This document shows, one piece after another, positions 17,979 through 26,876 of a stretch of DNA of 64,000 nt. The stretch lies in the NCBI RefSeq assembly GCF_050920705.1, contig NZ_CP154799.1, forward strand, positions 2,728,001 to 2,792,000, read 5' to 3'. Below the pieces are notes generated by a model. The model had not been told where the DNA came from and did not search any database. It saw only the letters and a program-made list of their open reading frames with translations. A program made the position numbers and the translations under genes. The DNA comes from Regnicoccus_A sp014224355. GTDB lineage: Bacteria > Cyanobacteriota > Cyanobacteriia > PCC-6307 > Cyanobiaceae. The stretch's first letter is position 1. Each line of letters begins with the position of its first letter.

Positions 17979-18827
17979 ATGCGTGTTCTTGTACTGATTC
18001 CGGGCGGCATGGCAACCCAGCTCCAGGCCCTTCCGGCCGTGGCCGCCGTCGCCAGCCATCTCAACGCCCAGGTGCAGGTGGCCTGTCCCGCCGAGGTGTC
18101 CGCGGCCTGGAAGCTGCTGCCGGCGGTGGAGAAAGTGCTCTCCTACGGCTTCAATCAGGGGGTCAGCCTGGCCGACTGGGCCAACCTGCTCGGCGGTGTT
18201 CGTGAGCCCGATTTCCAGGTCTGCCTGAATCTGGGCAGCGGCTGGCCGATCGATCTGATGCTCTCCCTCGGCCACATCCCCACCCGGATCGCGACAGGGG
18301 GCTTCTCGGCCACCACCACGGTGAACCGCCAGCCCGGCTGGCCGAACCAGACCCTGGAGGCCTGGCTGCGGCCGATCGGCGTGCCTCTCGATGCCGCCGG
18401 GTTCCGCCTCGGCCTGCCCAAAACGGCCCTCGAGAAGGCCGTGGCCGCCGCACCGGCAGGGGATGGTCCCCTGCTGCTGCTGGCTCCGACCCCCCAGCCC
18501 ACCCCAACGGAACCCGACTGGCCGGCTGCGCGCTGGCAGGAACTGCCGCAGGCGATCCGGGCCCGGGTGCCGTCGCTGCGGGTTGAGCAGGCCCGCAGCG
18601 ACGGCAGCCCCCTCGAGCGGGCCGCCCAGGTGGCCGCCGCCGATGTGGTGCTCAGCCATGAGCCGGTCACCACCGAGCTGGCCCTGCTCTGCGGCACGCC
18701 TCTGGTGGCCCTGGGTCGCAGCGGCGACAGCCTGCCCTCGAGGGCTGGGGTACAAGGGCTGGGTCAGGCAACCACGCTTCACGAGCTCGATGTTCCTGAG
18801 GTGTTGCAGGCCCTCGGCCTGGGCTGA
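17979..18827 (+). CDS. GT9-like (heptosyltransferase-type) glycosyltransferase family protein
   Basis: Begins MRVLVLIPGGMATQLQALPA at ATG 17979, close to the start of ADP-heptose:LPS heptosyltransferases, and ends with AADVVLSHEPVTTELALLCG followed by TPLVALGRS, the GT9 nucleotide-sugar region. 282 residues, soluble, GT-B-like. Usual LPS-core partners are absent, and the middle Pro-rich stretch (APTPQPTPTEPDW) is degenerate, so the substrate is unknown. Divergent from ispD. Confidence 0.7.
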   Translation: MRVLVLIPGGMATQLQALPAVAAVASHLNAQVQVACPAEVSAAWKLLPAVEKVLSYGFNQGVSLADWANLLGGVREPDFQVCLNLGSGWPIDLMLSLGHIPTRIATGGFSATTTVNRQPGWPNQTLEAWLRPIGVPLDAAGFRLGLPKTALEKAVAAAPAGDGPLLLLAPTPQPTPTEPDWPAARWQELPQAIRARVPSLRVEQARSDGSPLERAAQVAAADVVLSHEPVTTELALLCGTPLVALGRSGDSLPSRAGVQGLGQATTLHELDVPEVLQALGLG

Positions 18828-18856
18828 GCGTCCTTTCTCGAACCCCGGCGCCATCG

Positions 18857-19987
18857 ATGCCTCCACCCACCAGGCGTCGACGCCCCAGACCTCCCACAAC
18901 CCGGATCCGGCAACCCTGGCGATCCCCTCTGATCGCCCTGGTCGCCCTGGTGAATCTCTCGGCGGCGGGATACCGCTTCACCGAGGGCTGGGACTGGGGT
19001 GACTGCTACTGGATGGTGCTGGTGATCCTCACCACCCTGGGCTGGAGCGACGGCACCTCCGAACCACTCTCGGGTGCCGGTCGGGTGGTCACCACACTCT
19101 CGATCGCCGGGGGGTTGGTGGTGGTCCAGATGACCATTCAGGGCCTGCTTGGGCTCACCGAATCCGGCTACTTCCGCCGGATGCGCGAACTCCGATTCCG
19201 CCGCTGGCTTCTGACCATGCATGACCATGTGATTCTTTGCGGCTATGGCCGCATCGGCCGCGAGATCGCCGATCAGATCACCGCCGAGGGCGTGCCGCTG
19301 CTGGTGGTGGAGATGGATCAGGGCCGCAAGGGGGCCGCGGAGGAACGGGGCCTTCCCGTGCTTCAGGCCGATGCCACCCTTGATGAAACCCTGATGGAAG
19401 CCGGCATTCACAACTGCCGCAGCCTGGTGGCCGCCCTGCCCAGCAACGCCGCCAATCTCTATGTGGTGCTCAGTGCCCGGGGCATCGCCCCCCGTTGCCG
19501 GCTGATTGCCAGATCCGACAGCGATGAGGCCGCCCGCAAACTGCGGCTGGCCGGTGCCGATCAGGTGGTGAGCCCCTATGTGGCCGGAGGCCGCAGCATG
19601 GCCGCCACCGCTCTGCGCCCGCTGGCCGTGCAGTTCATGGACCTGCTGGCGGGATCGGATTGCGAGGTGGAGGAGTTTCAGATCAGCAGCAACGGCCAGC
19701 TGCTTGGGGATCTCAATGGCCGCACCCTGGCCGAGCTGGAACTGCGCCGCCGCACCGGTGCCCTGGTGCTGGCCGTGCGCATGCCCGTCCCGAAGGCGAC
19801 CAACCCCTCGATCTACCGCGGGATCACCAGCGCTCCCCTACCCCCGCAACTGATCACCAACCCCAATGGCGATGTGAGGCTGATGCCAGGCCAGTTGCTG
19901 GTGGTGATGGGCAGCAAGGAGGAACTGCAACGCTTCGCGGAGCTGCTGGGCGCTGCCGTGGAGGGGATGGAGCTGATGACCAACTGA
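18857..19987 (+). CDS. Two-TM potassium-channel-like protein with TrkA-N/TrkA-C (RCK) domains
   Basis: 376 residues: a basic N-terminal tail, TM1 about 23-40, a pore segment about 48-66, TM2 about 75-95, then a TrkA-N domain starting HVILCGYGRIGREIADQITA (GxGxxG NAD-binding loop) and a C-terminal TrkA-C domain ending GQLLVVMGSKEELQRFAELL. The expected filter TTxGYGD/E reads TTLGWSDG (residues 59-66), so K+ selectivity or even conduction is doubtful. Likely role: ion homeostasis gated by nucleotide binding. Downstream of the GT9-like gene by 29 bp. Confidence 0.82.
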   Translation: MPPPTRRRRPRPPTTRIRQPWRSPLIALVALVNLSAAGYRFTEGWDWGDCYWMVLVILTTLGWSDGTSEPLSGAGRVVTTLSIAGGLVVVQMTIQGLLGLTESGYFRRMRELRFRRWLLTMHDHVILCGYGRIGREIADQITAEGVPLLVVEMDQGRKGAAEERGLPVLQADATLDETLMEAGIHNCRSLVAALPSNAANLYVVLSARGIAPRCRLIARSDSDEAARKLRLAGADQVVSPYVAGGRSMAATALRPLAVQFMDLLAGSDCEVEEFQISSNGQLLGDLNGRTLAELELRRRTGALVLAVRMPVPKATNPSIYRGITSAPLPPQLITNPNGDVRLMPGQLLVVMGSKEELQRFAELLGAAVEGMELMTN

Positions 19988-20035
19988 GGGCGGGTGGGAG
20001 CCGCATACGATCGCCCTCTCCCTGCTTCTTGGCCA

Positions 20036-20794
20036 ATGACCGGATCCGCTGTTGCCCCACTCACGGGCCAGGTGGCTCTGGTCACTGGAGCCAGCCGAGG
20101 CATCGGCCGGGCCATCGCCCTGGAGCTCGCCTCCAGCGGAGCCGAGGTGGTTGTGAACTACGCCGCTTCCGCCGAGGCCGCCGAGGGGGTGGTGGCAGCC
20201 ATCACTGCGGCCGGTGGCCGGGCCTGGAGTCACCGGGCCGACGTCTCCCGGGAGGAGGAGGTGGAGGGGATGGTGAAGCAGGTGCTCGAGCGCAGTGGTC
20301 GCCTGGACGTGCTGGTCAACAACGCGGGCATCACCCGCGACGGGCTGCTGATGCGCATGAAGACCGCCGACTGGCAGAGCGTGATCGATCTCAACCTCAC
20401 CGGGGTCTTCCTCTGCAGCCGTGCCGTCTGTCGCTCGATGCTGAAGGCCCGCAGTGGACGGATCATCAACATCACCTCCGTGGTGGGGCTGATGGGCAAC
20501 CCAGGCCAGGCCAACTACAGCGCCGCCAAGGCCGGTGTGATCGGCCTCACCCGCAGCACCGCGGCGGAGCTCGCCAGCCGCGGGGTCACCGTCAACGCCG
20601 TGGCCCCGGGCTTCATCGCCTCCGACATGACCAGGGATCTGGACGTGGAGCGCATCCAGGCGGCCATTCCCCTCGGCCGTCTCGGTCAGCCCGAGGACGT
20701 GGCCGGGGTGGTGCGTTTTCTGGCCGCCGATCCTGCCGCCGCCTACATGACCGGCCAGGTGCTGCAGGTGGATGGTGGCCTTGTGATGCGCTGA
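20036..20794 (+). CDS. fabG: 3-oxoacyl-[acyl-carrier-protein] reductase
   Basis: NADPH-dependent reductase of type II fatty acid synthesis. From ATG 20036, 252 residues: cofactor loop VTGASRGIGRAIAL, NNAGITRDGLLMRMK, the catalytic Ser in IINITSVVGLMGNPGQ, YSAAKAGVIGLTRS with Tyr-x3-Lys, and a C-terminal YMTGQVLQVDGGLVM. The register and ITRDGLLMRM identify FabG among short-chain dehydrogenases. It follows the channel gene by 48 bp and is convergent with a small membrane protein. Confidence 0.94.
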   Translation: MTGSAVAPLTGQVALVTGASRGIGRAIALELASSGAEVVVNYAASAEAAEGVVAAITAAGGRAWSHRADVSREEEVEGMVKQVLERSGRLDVLVNNAGITRDGLLMRMKTADWQSVIDLNLTGVFLCSRAVCRSMLKARSGRIINITSVVGLMGNPGQANYSAAKAGVIGLTRSTAAELASRGVTVNAVAPGFIASDMTRDLDVERIQAAIPLGRLGQPEDVAGVVRFLAADPAAAYMTGQVLQVDGGLVMR

Positions 20795-20801
20795 GGCCCG
20801 A

Positions 20802-21050
20802 TCAGGACTGGATCGGTTGCCCCAGCTCCTCGCGCAGGCGCCGGATCCGTTGCAGCAGCCTCAACCGCCGGCTGCGGGCCGTGATCGTGAGGAAGAGCCT
20901 CAGGGGCACATAGATCAGCGCCATGGCCAGCCCGAGTCCGGCAATGACCAGAAACACCATCAGGCTGGCACCCGAGACCGTGTCGATCGCCGGATCGGTG
21001 AGCGCATCGGCCACCGACGCCGAGAGGCTGGCGCGCAGGTTGTCCTCCAT
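20802..21050 (-). CDS. Small conserved membrane protein, unknown function
   Basis: 82 residues from ATG 21050. An N-terminal amphipathic part (MEDNLRASLSASVADALTD) is followed by one or two membrane helices (ASLMVFLVIAGLGLAMALIY plus VPLRLFLTI) and a highly basic C-terminal helix (RSRRLRLLQRIRRLREELGQ). No domain recognised. It sits tail-to-tail with fabG and divergent from groL. Coding nature is supported by position and helix pattern only. Confidence 0.6.
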   Translation of the reverse strand: MEDNLRASLSASVADALTDPAIDTVSGASLMVFLVIAGLGLAMALIYVPLRLFLTITARSRRLRLLQRIRRLREELGQPIQS

Positions 21051-21226
21051 CCCCGGACCTTATCGGCAGATGGCCCCGGGCGCAGGTGCCCTGGGGGGAC
21101 CGATTCGGCTTTCCCCACCGTCCTGGCCATGACTGCGCCCCAGCCGCTGTGGGACGCTGAAAACCATTGGGTGCAGCGACCCGTGCCCACCCAGGTGCCA
21201 CACCTTCTCCACACCTTCGACAACCG

Positions 21227-22894
21227 ATGGCCAAACTGATCAGTTTTTCCGACGCCTCCCGGGGCTCGCTTGAGCGGGGGGTGAATGCCCTGGCGGATGC
21301 CGTGCGGGTCACGATCGGGCCGAAGGGCCGCAATGTCGTGCTGGAGAAGTCCTTTGGGGCCCCCGACATCGTCAATGACGGGGTGACGATCGCCAAGGAG
21401 ATCTCCCTGGAGGATCCATTCGAGAACGTGGGCGCCAGGCTGATCCAGCAGGTGGCCTCCAAGACCAAGGACCAGGCCGGAGACGGCACCACCACGGCCA
21501 CCGTGCTGGCCCAGGCCCTGGTGCACGAGGGACTGCGCAACGTGGCGGCCGGCGCCAATCCGGTGGGACTGCGCCGGGGCATGGAGCGGGCGGCGGCCCG
21601 GGTGGTTGAGGGGATAGCCGCCCGCGCCCAGAGCGTGGCCGGGGATGCCATCCGTCAGGTGGCCACCGTGAGCTCCGGGGGTGATGAGGAAGTGGGCCGG
21701 ATGGTGGCTGAAGCGATGGCCACGGTGAGCACCGACGGGGTGATCACCGTTGAGGAATCCCGCTCCCTCTCCACCGAGCTCGAAGTCACCGAAGGCATGG
21801 CCTTCGACCGGGGTTACTCCTCCCCCTATTTCGTCACCGATGGCGACCGCCAGGTGTGTGAGTACGACAACGCCCTGCTGCTCGTCACCGACCGCAAGAT
21901 CAGCAGCATCAATGATCTGGTGCCTGTGCTGGAGGCCGTGTCGCGGGCTGGTTCTCCCCTGGTGATTCTCGCCGAGGAAGTTGACGGTGAAGCCCTGGCG
22001 ACCCTGGTGGTGAACAAGAACCGGGGGGTGCTGCAGGTGGCGGCCGTGCGCGCCCCTGGCTTCGGCGACCGCCGCAAAGCCATGCTGCAGGACATCGCCA
22101 TCCTCACCGGCGCCACAGTGATCAGTGAAGACCGGGCCATGACCCTGGAGAAGGTGAGCCTGAGCGATCTCGGTCGCATGCGCAAGATCACGATCAGCAA
22201 GGATTCCACCACGATTGTGGGAACCGAAGACCACAGCGACGCCGTGGCCGACCGGGTGGCGTCGATCCGGCGCGAACTGGAGTCCACCGAGTCTGAATAC
22301 GACCGCGAAAAGCTGAATGAGCGGCTGGCCAAGCTGGCCGGGGGTGTGGCCGTGATCAAGGTGGGAGCCCCCACCGAAACCGAACTGCGCAACCGCAAGC
22401 TGCGCATCGAGGATGCCCTCAATGCCACCCGGGCCGCCGTGGAAGAGGGAATCGTTGCCGGAGGTGGTTCCACGCTGTTGCAGCTGGCCGCTGAACTCGA
22501 CACGCTGATCGCGGATCTCACCCAGGATGAGCGCACCGGCGCCGAGATCGTGCAGCGGGCCCTGGCAGCTCCAGCCCGTCAGATCGCCGAGAATGCCGGA
22601 GCCAACGGTTCGGTGGTGGTGGCCGAGGCCCAGCACCAGGGCAAGGGGTTCAACGCCATCACCGGCACCTACGACGACATGGTGGCCGTCGGGATCCTGG
22701 ACGCTGCCAAGGTGGTGCGCCTGGCCCTCCAGGACGCGGTGTCGATCGCCGCGATGCTGATCACCACTGAAGTGGTGATCACCGACAAACCTGAACCGCC
22801 CGCACCCGCTGGACCCGGTGGCGGCATGGACGGAATGGGTGGCATGGGAGGTATGGGCGGCATGGGCGGCATGGGCATGCCCGGAATGATGTGA
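21227..22894 (+). CDS. groL: 60 kDa chaperonin GroEL (orphan copy)
   Basis: ATP-dependent protein-folding chamber subunit. From ATG 21227, 555 residues: MAKLISFSDASRGSLERGVN, TIGPKGRNVVLEKSFGAPDI, GDGTTTATVLAQALVHEG, AVRAPGFGDRRKAMLQDIA and the Gly-Met-rich tail (GGMGGMGGM repeats). No groES lies upstream, which matches the second cyanobacterial GroEL; in the family the groES-linked copy lies elsewhere. No CIRCE-like inverted repeat is visible in the 176 bp before it. Convergent with nanE. Confidence 0.96.
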   Translation: MAKLISFSDASRGSLERGVNALADAVRVTIGPKGRNVVLEKSFGAPDIVNDGVTIAKEISLEDPFENVGARLIQQVASKTKDQAGDGTTTATVLAQALVHEGLRNVAAGANPVGLRRGMERAAARVVEGIAARAQSVAGDAIRQVATVSSGGDEEVGRMVAEAMATVSTDGVITVEESRSLSTELEVTEGMAFDRGYSSPYFVTDGDRQVCEYDNALLLVTDRKISSINDLVPVLEAVSRAGSPLVILAEEVDGEALATLVVNKNRGVLQVAAVRAPGFGDRRKAMLQDIAILTGATVISEDRAMTLEKVSLSDLGRMRKITISKDSTTIVGTEDHSDAVADRVASIRRELESTESEYDREKLNERLAKLAGGVAVIKVGAPTETELRNRKLRIEDALNATRAAVEEGIVAGGGSTLLQLAAELDTLIADLTQDERTGAEIVQRALAAPARQIAENAGANGSVVVAEAQHQGKGFNAITGTYDDMVAVGILDAAKVVRLALQDAVSIAAMLITTEVVITDKPEPPAPAGPGGGMDGMGGMGGMGGMGGMGMPGMM

Positions 22895-22903
22895 GAAGGG
22901 CCT

Positions 22904-22928
22904 GCGGGCCGCTCCATCAGCGGCCCGC
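22904..22928. terminator. Perfect inverted repeat between convergent groL and nanE
   Basis: GCGGGCCGCT-CCATC-AGCGGCCCGC is a perfect 10-bp stem with a 5-nt loop. It starts 9 bp after the groL stop and overlaps the last codons of nanE (AAGR). The very GC-rich hairpin could stop both transcripts or protect the 3' ends. There is no T-tract on either side, so it is not a canonical intrinsic terminator. Confidence 0.55.
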
Positions 22929-23624
22929 GGCCATCCGGTTCACATAGGAGGCCACCTGCAGATCCACCCCCGTGATCGCGGTACCGACAACCACCGCGTC
23001 GGCTCCCGCGGCCAGTGCTCGGGCCGCCTGACCCGCTGAAGCGATTCCTCCCTCACAGATCAGGGAGGTTTCTTCCGGCAGCCGCTGGCGAAGCTGCGGC
23101 AGGATATCCCAGGCCGGAGGCCGTAGCTCAGCGGTGGCTTCGGTGTAACCGAACAGGGTGGTGCCGACCCACCGGCAGCCGAGAGAGGCTGCTTGAAGTC
23201 CATTGTCGACACTGTCGACATCAGCCATCAGCGGGGCACCGAGATCCAGCTGGGCACGGCCGATGAGTCCGGCGAGATCTTCTCCGCCCGGGCGGACCCT
23301 GGAGGTGGCATCCATGGCCACGATGTCAGCACCTGCGGCCCACACCGCTCTGAGCTCTTCCCATCCGGGGGTGATGTAGACAGAACTGTCGGCGTGGACC
23401 CGCTTCCAGAGGCCCACGATCAGGGCCTCTGGGCAGCGCCGCCGCACCGCACCGATGTGCTCGGGACTCTCCAGCCGAACCCCGATGGCACCATTGGCCA
23501 GGCTGGCCTCCGCCATGGCGGCGATCACGGAAGGATCACGCAGCGGGGATCCCTGGGGCGCCTGGACCGACACGATCAGGTGACCCTCCAAGGCCACACG
23601 GTCGAGGCGTGGATTGGAACGCAC
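22917..23624 (-). CDS. nanE: N-acylglucosamine-6-phosphate 2-epimerase (NanE family)
   Basis: Family reaction: ManNAc-6-P to GlcNAc-6-P in amino-sugar or sialic-acid catabolism. About 235 residues from GTG 23624: a TIM barrel with LIVSVQAPQGSPLRDPSVIA, LIVGLWKR, ITPGWEELRAVWAAGADIVA, DATSRVRPGGE, LMADVDSVDNGLQAASLGC, VGTTLFGYTE and ICEGGIASAGQAARALAAGA plus DAVVVGTAITG. GTG 23624 lies 4 bp after the stop of the upstream gene. No nanA, nanK or nagA is nearby, so the physiological substrate is open. Confidence 0.85.
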   Translation of the reverse strand: MRSNPRLDRVALEGHLIVSVQAPQGSPLRDPSVIAAMAEASLANGAIGVRLESPEHIGAVRRRCPEALIVGLWKRVHADSSVYITPGWEELRAVWAAGADIVAMDATSRVRPGGEDLAGLIGRAQLDLGAPLMADVDSVDNGLQAASLGCRWVGTTLFGYTEATAELRPPAWDILPQLRQRLPEETSLICEGGIASAGQAARALAAGADAVVVGTAITGVDLQVASYVNRMAAGR

Positions 23625-23628
23625 CGGT

Positions 23629-24888
23629 TCAGGACGCCTGGCGATGGTCGTCGCCCTCGAGGCTGTCGGGCAGCCAGGAGCGCAGGGAGTCGAGGGCTGG
23701 ATGGCTGGGAGCCGGCGCGGGGGGGGCTCCAGCCGCTCGCCGGTTCGCCGACGGACTGCCCTGACCATCAGGGCTGCCCGTTTCGCCCCGCCGACGTCGC
23801 TGCTGGGCCGCTCGGGCGGGCTGCAGAGGTTGCTGCAGCGCAAAGGGCGGCGGAGCGATCGAGCTTGAGCTGCCAGAGGCAGGCGACTGGACCGGGAAAG
23901 GAGCCACCTGAGGCGGAGACTGCAGGACCGGGGTGGACACAGGATCCTGGGCCCGGCCGAGGGGAGAGTCCGCTGCTGGAGGCACTGCAGGCTCCGGAGC
24001 TTCGAAGCTGTCCTCCTCGTGTTCGTCGTAGCTGAAGCTGCTGGCCACCTCCTCGACGCAATCCTTGACCAGACTGCGCAGACGGGAGAAGGGATTGCGC
24101 TTGGATCCGATGGCTTTGACGGGAGCCTCCTCAGCAGGAGCGACCGCTTCAGGCAGGGCCGCGGTCTGATCTCCAGATCCCTCGACCGGGGAGAAAGCCT
24201 CCAGTTCAAGCTGCTTCGGAGGGGACATCACCGGGGGAACAACCGGCGGAGCCAGGGGCGTTTCGGCCAACTCCGACTGCATCGCAAAGATGGCCTGAAC
24301 ATTGAAACTGGGCAGGGGCTCCAGGTCTGAAATGGGCCCGAAGGCCTCTGCCAGCGGCGGAAGTGACTCGGTGGCCTCAGGCAGAGACTCCGTCACAGGG
24401 GTGATGGGCTCTTGGGGCGCTGAGGACACCTCTGCTTCAACGGCGGGCTCAGAGGCGGCGATGAGTTCAGCATTCTCCTGCTGCTGGAGATCGCCAGGAA
24501 CCAGCCACTCGGCGGGGAGAGGAACGGCATCCTGCTGGGTCGGCAACTCGAGCACGGGCTCGGGCGCCGGGAGTGGATCGGAGGCTGGAACAGCGGCCGT
24601 GGGGGGCGGCGGGGGTGCCGAGCTGACCACCGGGAAGGAGAAGGACCGCTGCAATTGCTCTCGCCACCAGAGGCGTGCGGTTTCATCAAGAGCCTGGTCC
24701 CCGATCTGCCTCTCCAGAGCTTCCACCCCATGGCGGTGGGCCCAGCGCAGGGATTGGGCCACCAACAGGGGCCCGTCCCTGCGCTCCAGGGCCTGGTGCA
24801 GGTCCTGGAGCGACAACCGGGAACTGCCTACGGGCATGGCATCGACGAAAGCAGGGAGTGGTTGGGTGGTGGACACGGGGTGACTCAA
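23629..24888 (-). CDS. Hypothetical Pro/Ala/Glu-rich protein, unknown function
   Basis: 419 residues in a continuous frame. Residues about 20-70 look like a folded helical unit (SLQDLHQALERRDGPLLVAQ, then LRWAHRHGVEALERQIGDQA and WWREQLQRSFSFP). The remainder is low-complexity, rich in Pro, Ala, Glu and Ser and probably disordered, apart from a basic patch SKRNPFSRLRSLVKDCVEEV near residue 265. It ends with HPALDSLRSWLPDSLEGDD. TTG start at 24888 overlaps the permease stop (TTGA). The context suggests a link to the adjacent ABC exporter or to nanE, but nothing is diagnostic. Confidence 0.7.
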   Translation of the reverse strand: MSHPVSTTQPLPAFVDAMPVGSSRLSLQDLHQALERRDGPLLVAQSLRWAHRHGVEALERQIGDQALDETARLWWREQLQRSFSFPVVSSAPPPPPTAAVPASDPLPAPEPVLELPTQQDAVPLPAEWLVPGDLQQQENAELIAASEPAVEAEVSSAPQEPITPVTESLPEATESLPPLAEAFGPISDLEPLPSFNVQAIFAMQSELAETPLAPPVVPPVMSPPKQLELEAFSPVEGSGDQTAALPEAVAPAEEAPVKAIGSKRNPFSRLRSLVKDCVEEVASSFSYDEHEEDSFEAPEPAVPPAADSPLGRAQDPVSTPVLQSPPQVAPFPVQSPASGSSSSIAPPPFALQQPLQPARAAQQRRRRGETGSPDGQGSPSANRRAAGAPPAPAPSHPALDSLRSWLPDSLEGDDHRQAS

Positions 24889-25757
24889 CTGAGTTTGCGA
24901 TCCAAAACAGGCCGGATCAGGAGAAAGAGGCCGAGGGCGAGGGCGGCGAGTACCCCCAGACAGGTCAGAGCGGTGAGATCTCCGTAGGGAGCTTCCAGCA
25001 CGACGGCCTGAAGGGAAAAGCTGCCGGCGTAGGCGGCGCGGATGGGTTCTATGGCGAAGGTAAGAGGATTCAGGGCCGCAAGCCAGCCCAGCCAGGAGGG
25101 CATGAAGGAAATCGGTGCCAGGGCGGTGCTGGCAAACAGCAGGGGCAGGTTGGCCACGAAGATCACCGCGATCAGCTCGATGTGCCCAGGCAGGGCGAAG
25201 GCCAGCCCCAGGCTGAGGGCGGTCACGGCGAACACCAGCAGCAGCAGGGTCACCAGCACCAGCAGCAGTCCTGCGCCTCCAGGCCAGCCGTAACCCAGCA
25301 GCGCCGCGGTGGCCATGATCGCCAGGCTCTGGATCAGGCTGAGGCTGGTGATGTAGAGCACCGAAGCCAGCACGATGGAGCTGCGGGAGCGCAGGGGGGC
25401 CACCAGCAGCCGGTTGAGGAAGCCGAATTCACGGTCGAACATCACCGGCAGGCCAGCATTGAGAGCAGCGCTGAACGCGGTGAACACGATCACCCCCGCC
25501 CCCAGGAAGCGTCCGTAGCTCATGCCGTCGGGCAGCAGGCCCTCCGGAGCCTTGGCGAAGAGTGCCCCGAACAGCACCAGCCAGATCAGTGGCTGCAGCA
25601 CGCCCGCCACCAGGGTGGACGGACGACGGGCCAACTGGAGGAACAGGCGGCGGGTGAGCGCCAGGGTCTCCTGGCTGAGGTCGGCGAAAGCAGAACGCTG
25701 GGCTGGCCCCTGGTCGGGCGTTGCGGCAGAGAGTGTCAGGGGCGAGGCGCTGGTCAT
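24885..25757 (-). CDS. ABC-2 type transporter permease (DrrB-like)
   Basis: 290 residues with about six hydrophobic helices. ABC-2 signatures include LFLQLARRPSTLVAGVLQPL followed by IWLVLFGALF, GLPVMFDREFGFLNRLLVAP, and the ALPGHIELIAVIF and LNPLTFAIEPIR regions. It pairs with the ATPase 59 bp upstream to form an exporter of unknown substrate. The ctaA-ctaB-ATPase-permease order suggests co-expression with heme A synthesis. The downstream hypothetical gene overlaps it by 4 bp. Confidence 0.9.
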   Translation of the reverse strand: MTSASPLTLSAATPDQGPAQRSAFADLSQETLALTRRLFLQLARRPSTLVAGVLQPLIWLVLFGALFAKAPEGLLPDGMSYGRFLGAGVIVFTAFSAALNAGLPVMFDREFGFLNRLLVAPLRSRSSIVLASVLYITSLSLIQSLAIMATAALLGYGWPGGAGLLLVLVTLLLLVFAVTALSLGLAFALPGHIELIAVIFVANLPLLFASTALAPISFMPSWLGWLAALNPLTFAIEPIRAAYAGSFSLQAVVLEAPYGDLTALTCLGVLAALALGLFLLIRPVLDRKLS

Positions 25758-25816
25758 GGCCGGGGACAGGAGGAGCGGAAGAGCAGGAGATCGATCGGAG
25801 AGGAGCGACAGGAGGC

Positions 25817-26824
25817 TCAGCGCATGGCCTGCTTGCGCTCGGCCTTGGGATCACGGATGCCCGCCACCTCCAGTTCGGCATCTCTCAACGTACGGCCTGT
25901 GGCCTGGAGATAGACGTCATCAAGGCTGGGGCGGCTCTGGGAGAGGGAGAACACCGGCAGCTGGGCTTCACTGAGCTGACGGCGCAACTGCTCGATCACC
26001 GCCTCTCCATCGACCACCAGGTTGAGGGAATGGCCCTGGGCACGGTTCACCACCACCTGGCGCACCCCCGGGCAGGCCTGCAAGACCTGCTGGACCCGCT
26101 CCGACTCCGGCGCATCACTGAATTCGCGCACCCGCAGGGTGACGCGGTCGCCGCCGAGGGCGCGCTTGAGATCCTCAGGGTTGCCCTCGGCGATCACCCG
26201 GCCCCCATCGATGATGGCCAGCCGGTCGGCGAGGGCATCGATCTCCTCGAGGTAATGGCTGCTGAGCAGCACCGTGGTGCCGGAGTCGCGCAGTTGGCGC
26301 AGCACCTGCCAGATCACAGCCCGGCTTTCGATGTCAAGCCCCACGGTGGGTTCATCCAGCACCAGGACCGAAGGCTGATGCAGCAGGCCGCTGGCCAGAT
26401 CAAGACGACGGCGCATGCCACCGGAGTAGGTGCCGCAACGGCGGTCGATCCAGTCGTCCATCCCCAAGAGCTGGATCAGGTCGTCGATCCGCTGGCGCAG
26501 GTGGAGGGCACCCAGGTGGTACAGGGCTCCCTGAAGACGCAACATCTCCCGGCCGGTGAGGATCTTGTCGATGGCCACCTCCTGGGCCACATAGCCCAGG
26601 TGCTCCCGCACCTGGCGGGGGTGCTGGAGGGCATCGAGGCCAGCCACCCGGACGGACCCGGCATCCGGGGCCAGCAGGGTGCAGAGAATGCGCAGGGCGG
26701 TGGTCTTGCCGGCCCCGTTTGGTCCCAGCAGGCCATAGAGACTGCCTGCCGGGACATGCAGGCTGAAGCCGTCAAGGGCCGTGACCGGCCCGAACGACTT
26801 GCTGAGCTGATCCAGCTGGATCAT
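25817..26824 (-). CDS. ABC transporter ATP-binding protein (DrrA-like)
   Basis: Energises the ABC-2 permease. Walker A GPNGAGKTTALRILC, Q-loop region LGYVAQEVAIDKILTGREML, signature YSGGMRRRLDLASGLLH, Walker B VLVLDEPTVGLD, H-loop LLSSHYLEE, and a C-terminal DUF4162-like extension. ATG 26824 gives MIQLDQLSKSFGPV, the usual start; the frame can begin at TTG 26875, only 1 nt after the ctaB stop, which would add 17 residues. Confidence 0.93.
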   Translation of the reverse strand: MIQLDQLSKSFGPVTALDGFSLHVPAGSLYGLLGPNGAGKTTALRILCTLLAPDAGSVRVAGLDALQHPRQVREHLGYVAQEVAIDKILTGREMLRLQGALYHLGALHLRQRIDDLIQLLGMDDWIDRRCGTYSGGMRRRLDLASGLLHQPSVLVLDEPTVGLDIESRAVIWQVLRQLRDSGTTVLLSSHYLEEIDALADRLAIIDGGRVIAEGNPEDLKRALGGDRVTLRVREFSDAPESERVQQVLQACPGVRQVVVNRAQGHSLNLVVDGEAVIEQLRRQLSEAQLPVFSLSQSRPSLDDVYLQATGRTLRDAELEVAGIRDPKAERKQAMR

Positions 26825-26876
26825 CCCTTCTGGCAGCGCTTCTGACACTTCGGCCCGGCCGATGGAAGCTTGCAAT

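Noticed and set aside
21051..21226. CIRCE element before groL
   Set aside because: I looked for TTAGCACTC-N9-GAGTGCTAA and found nothing similar.
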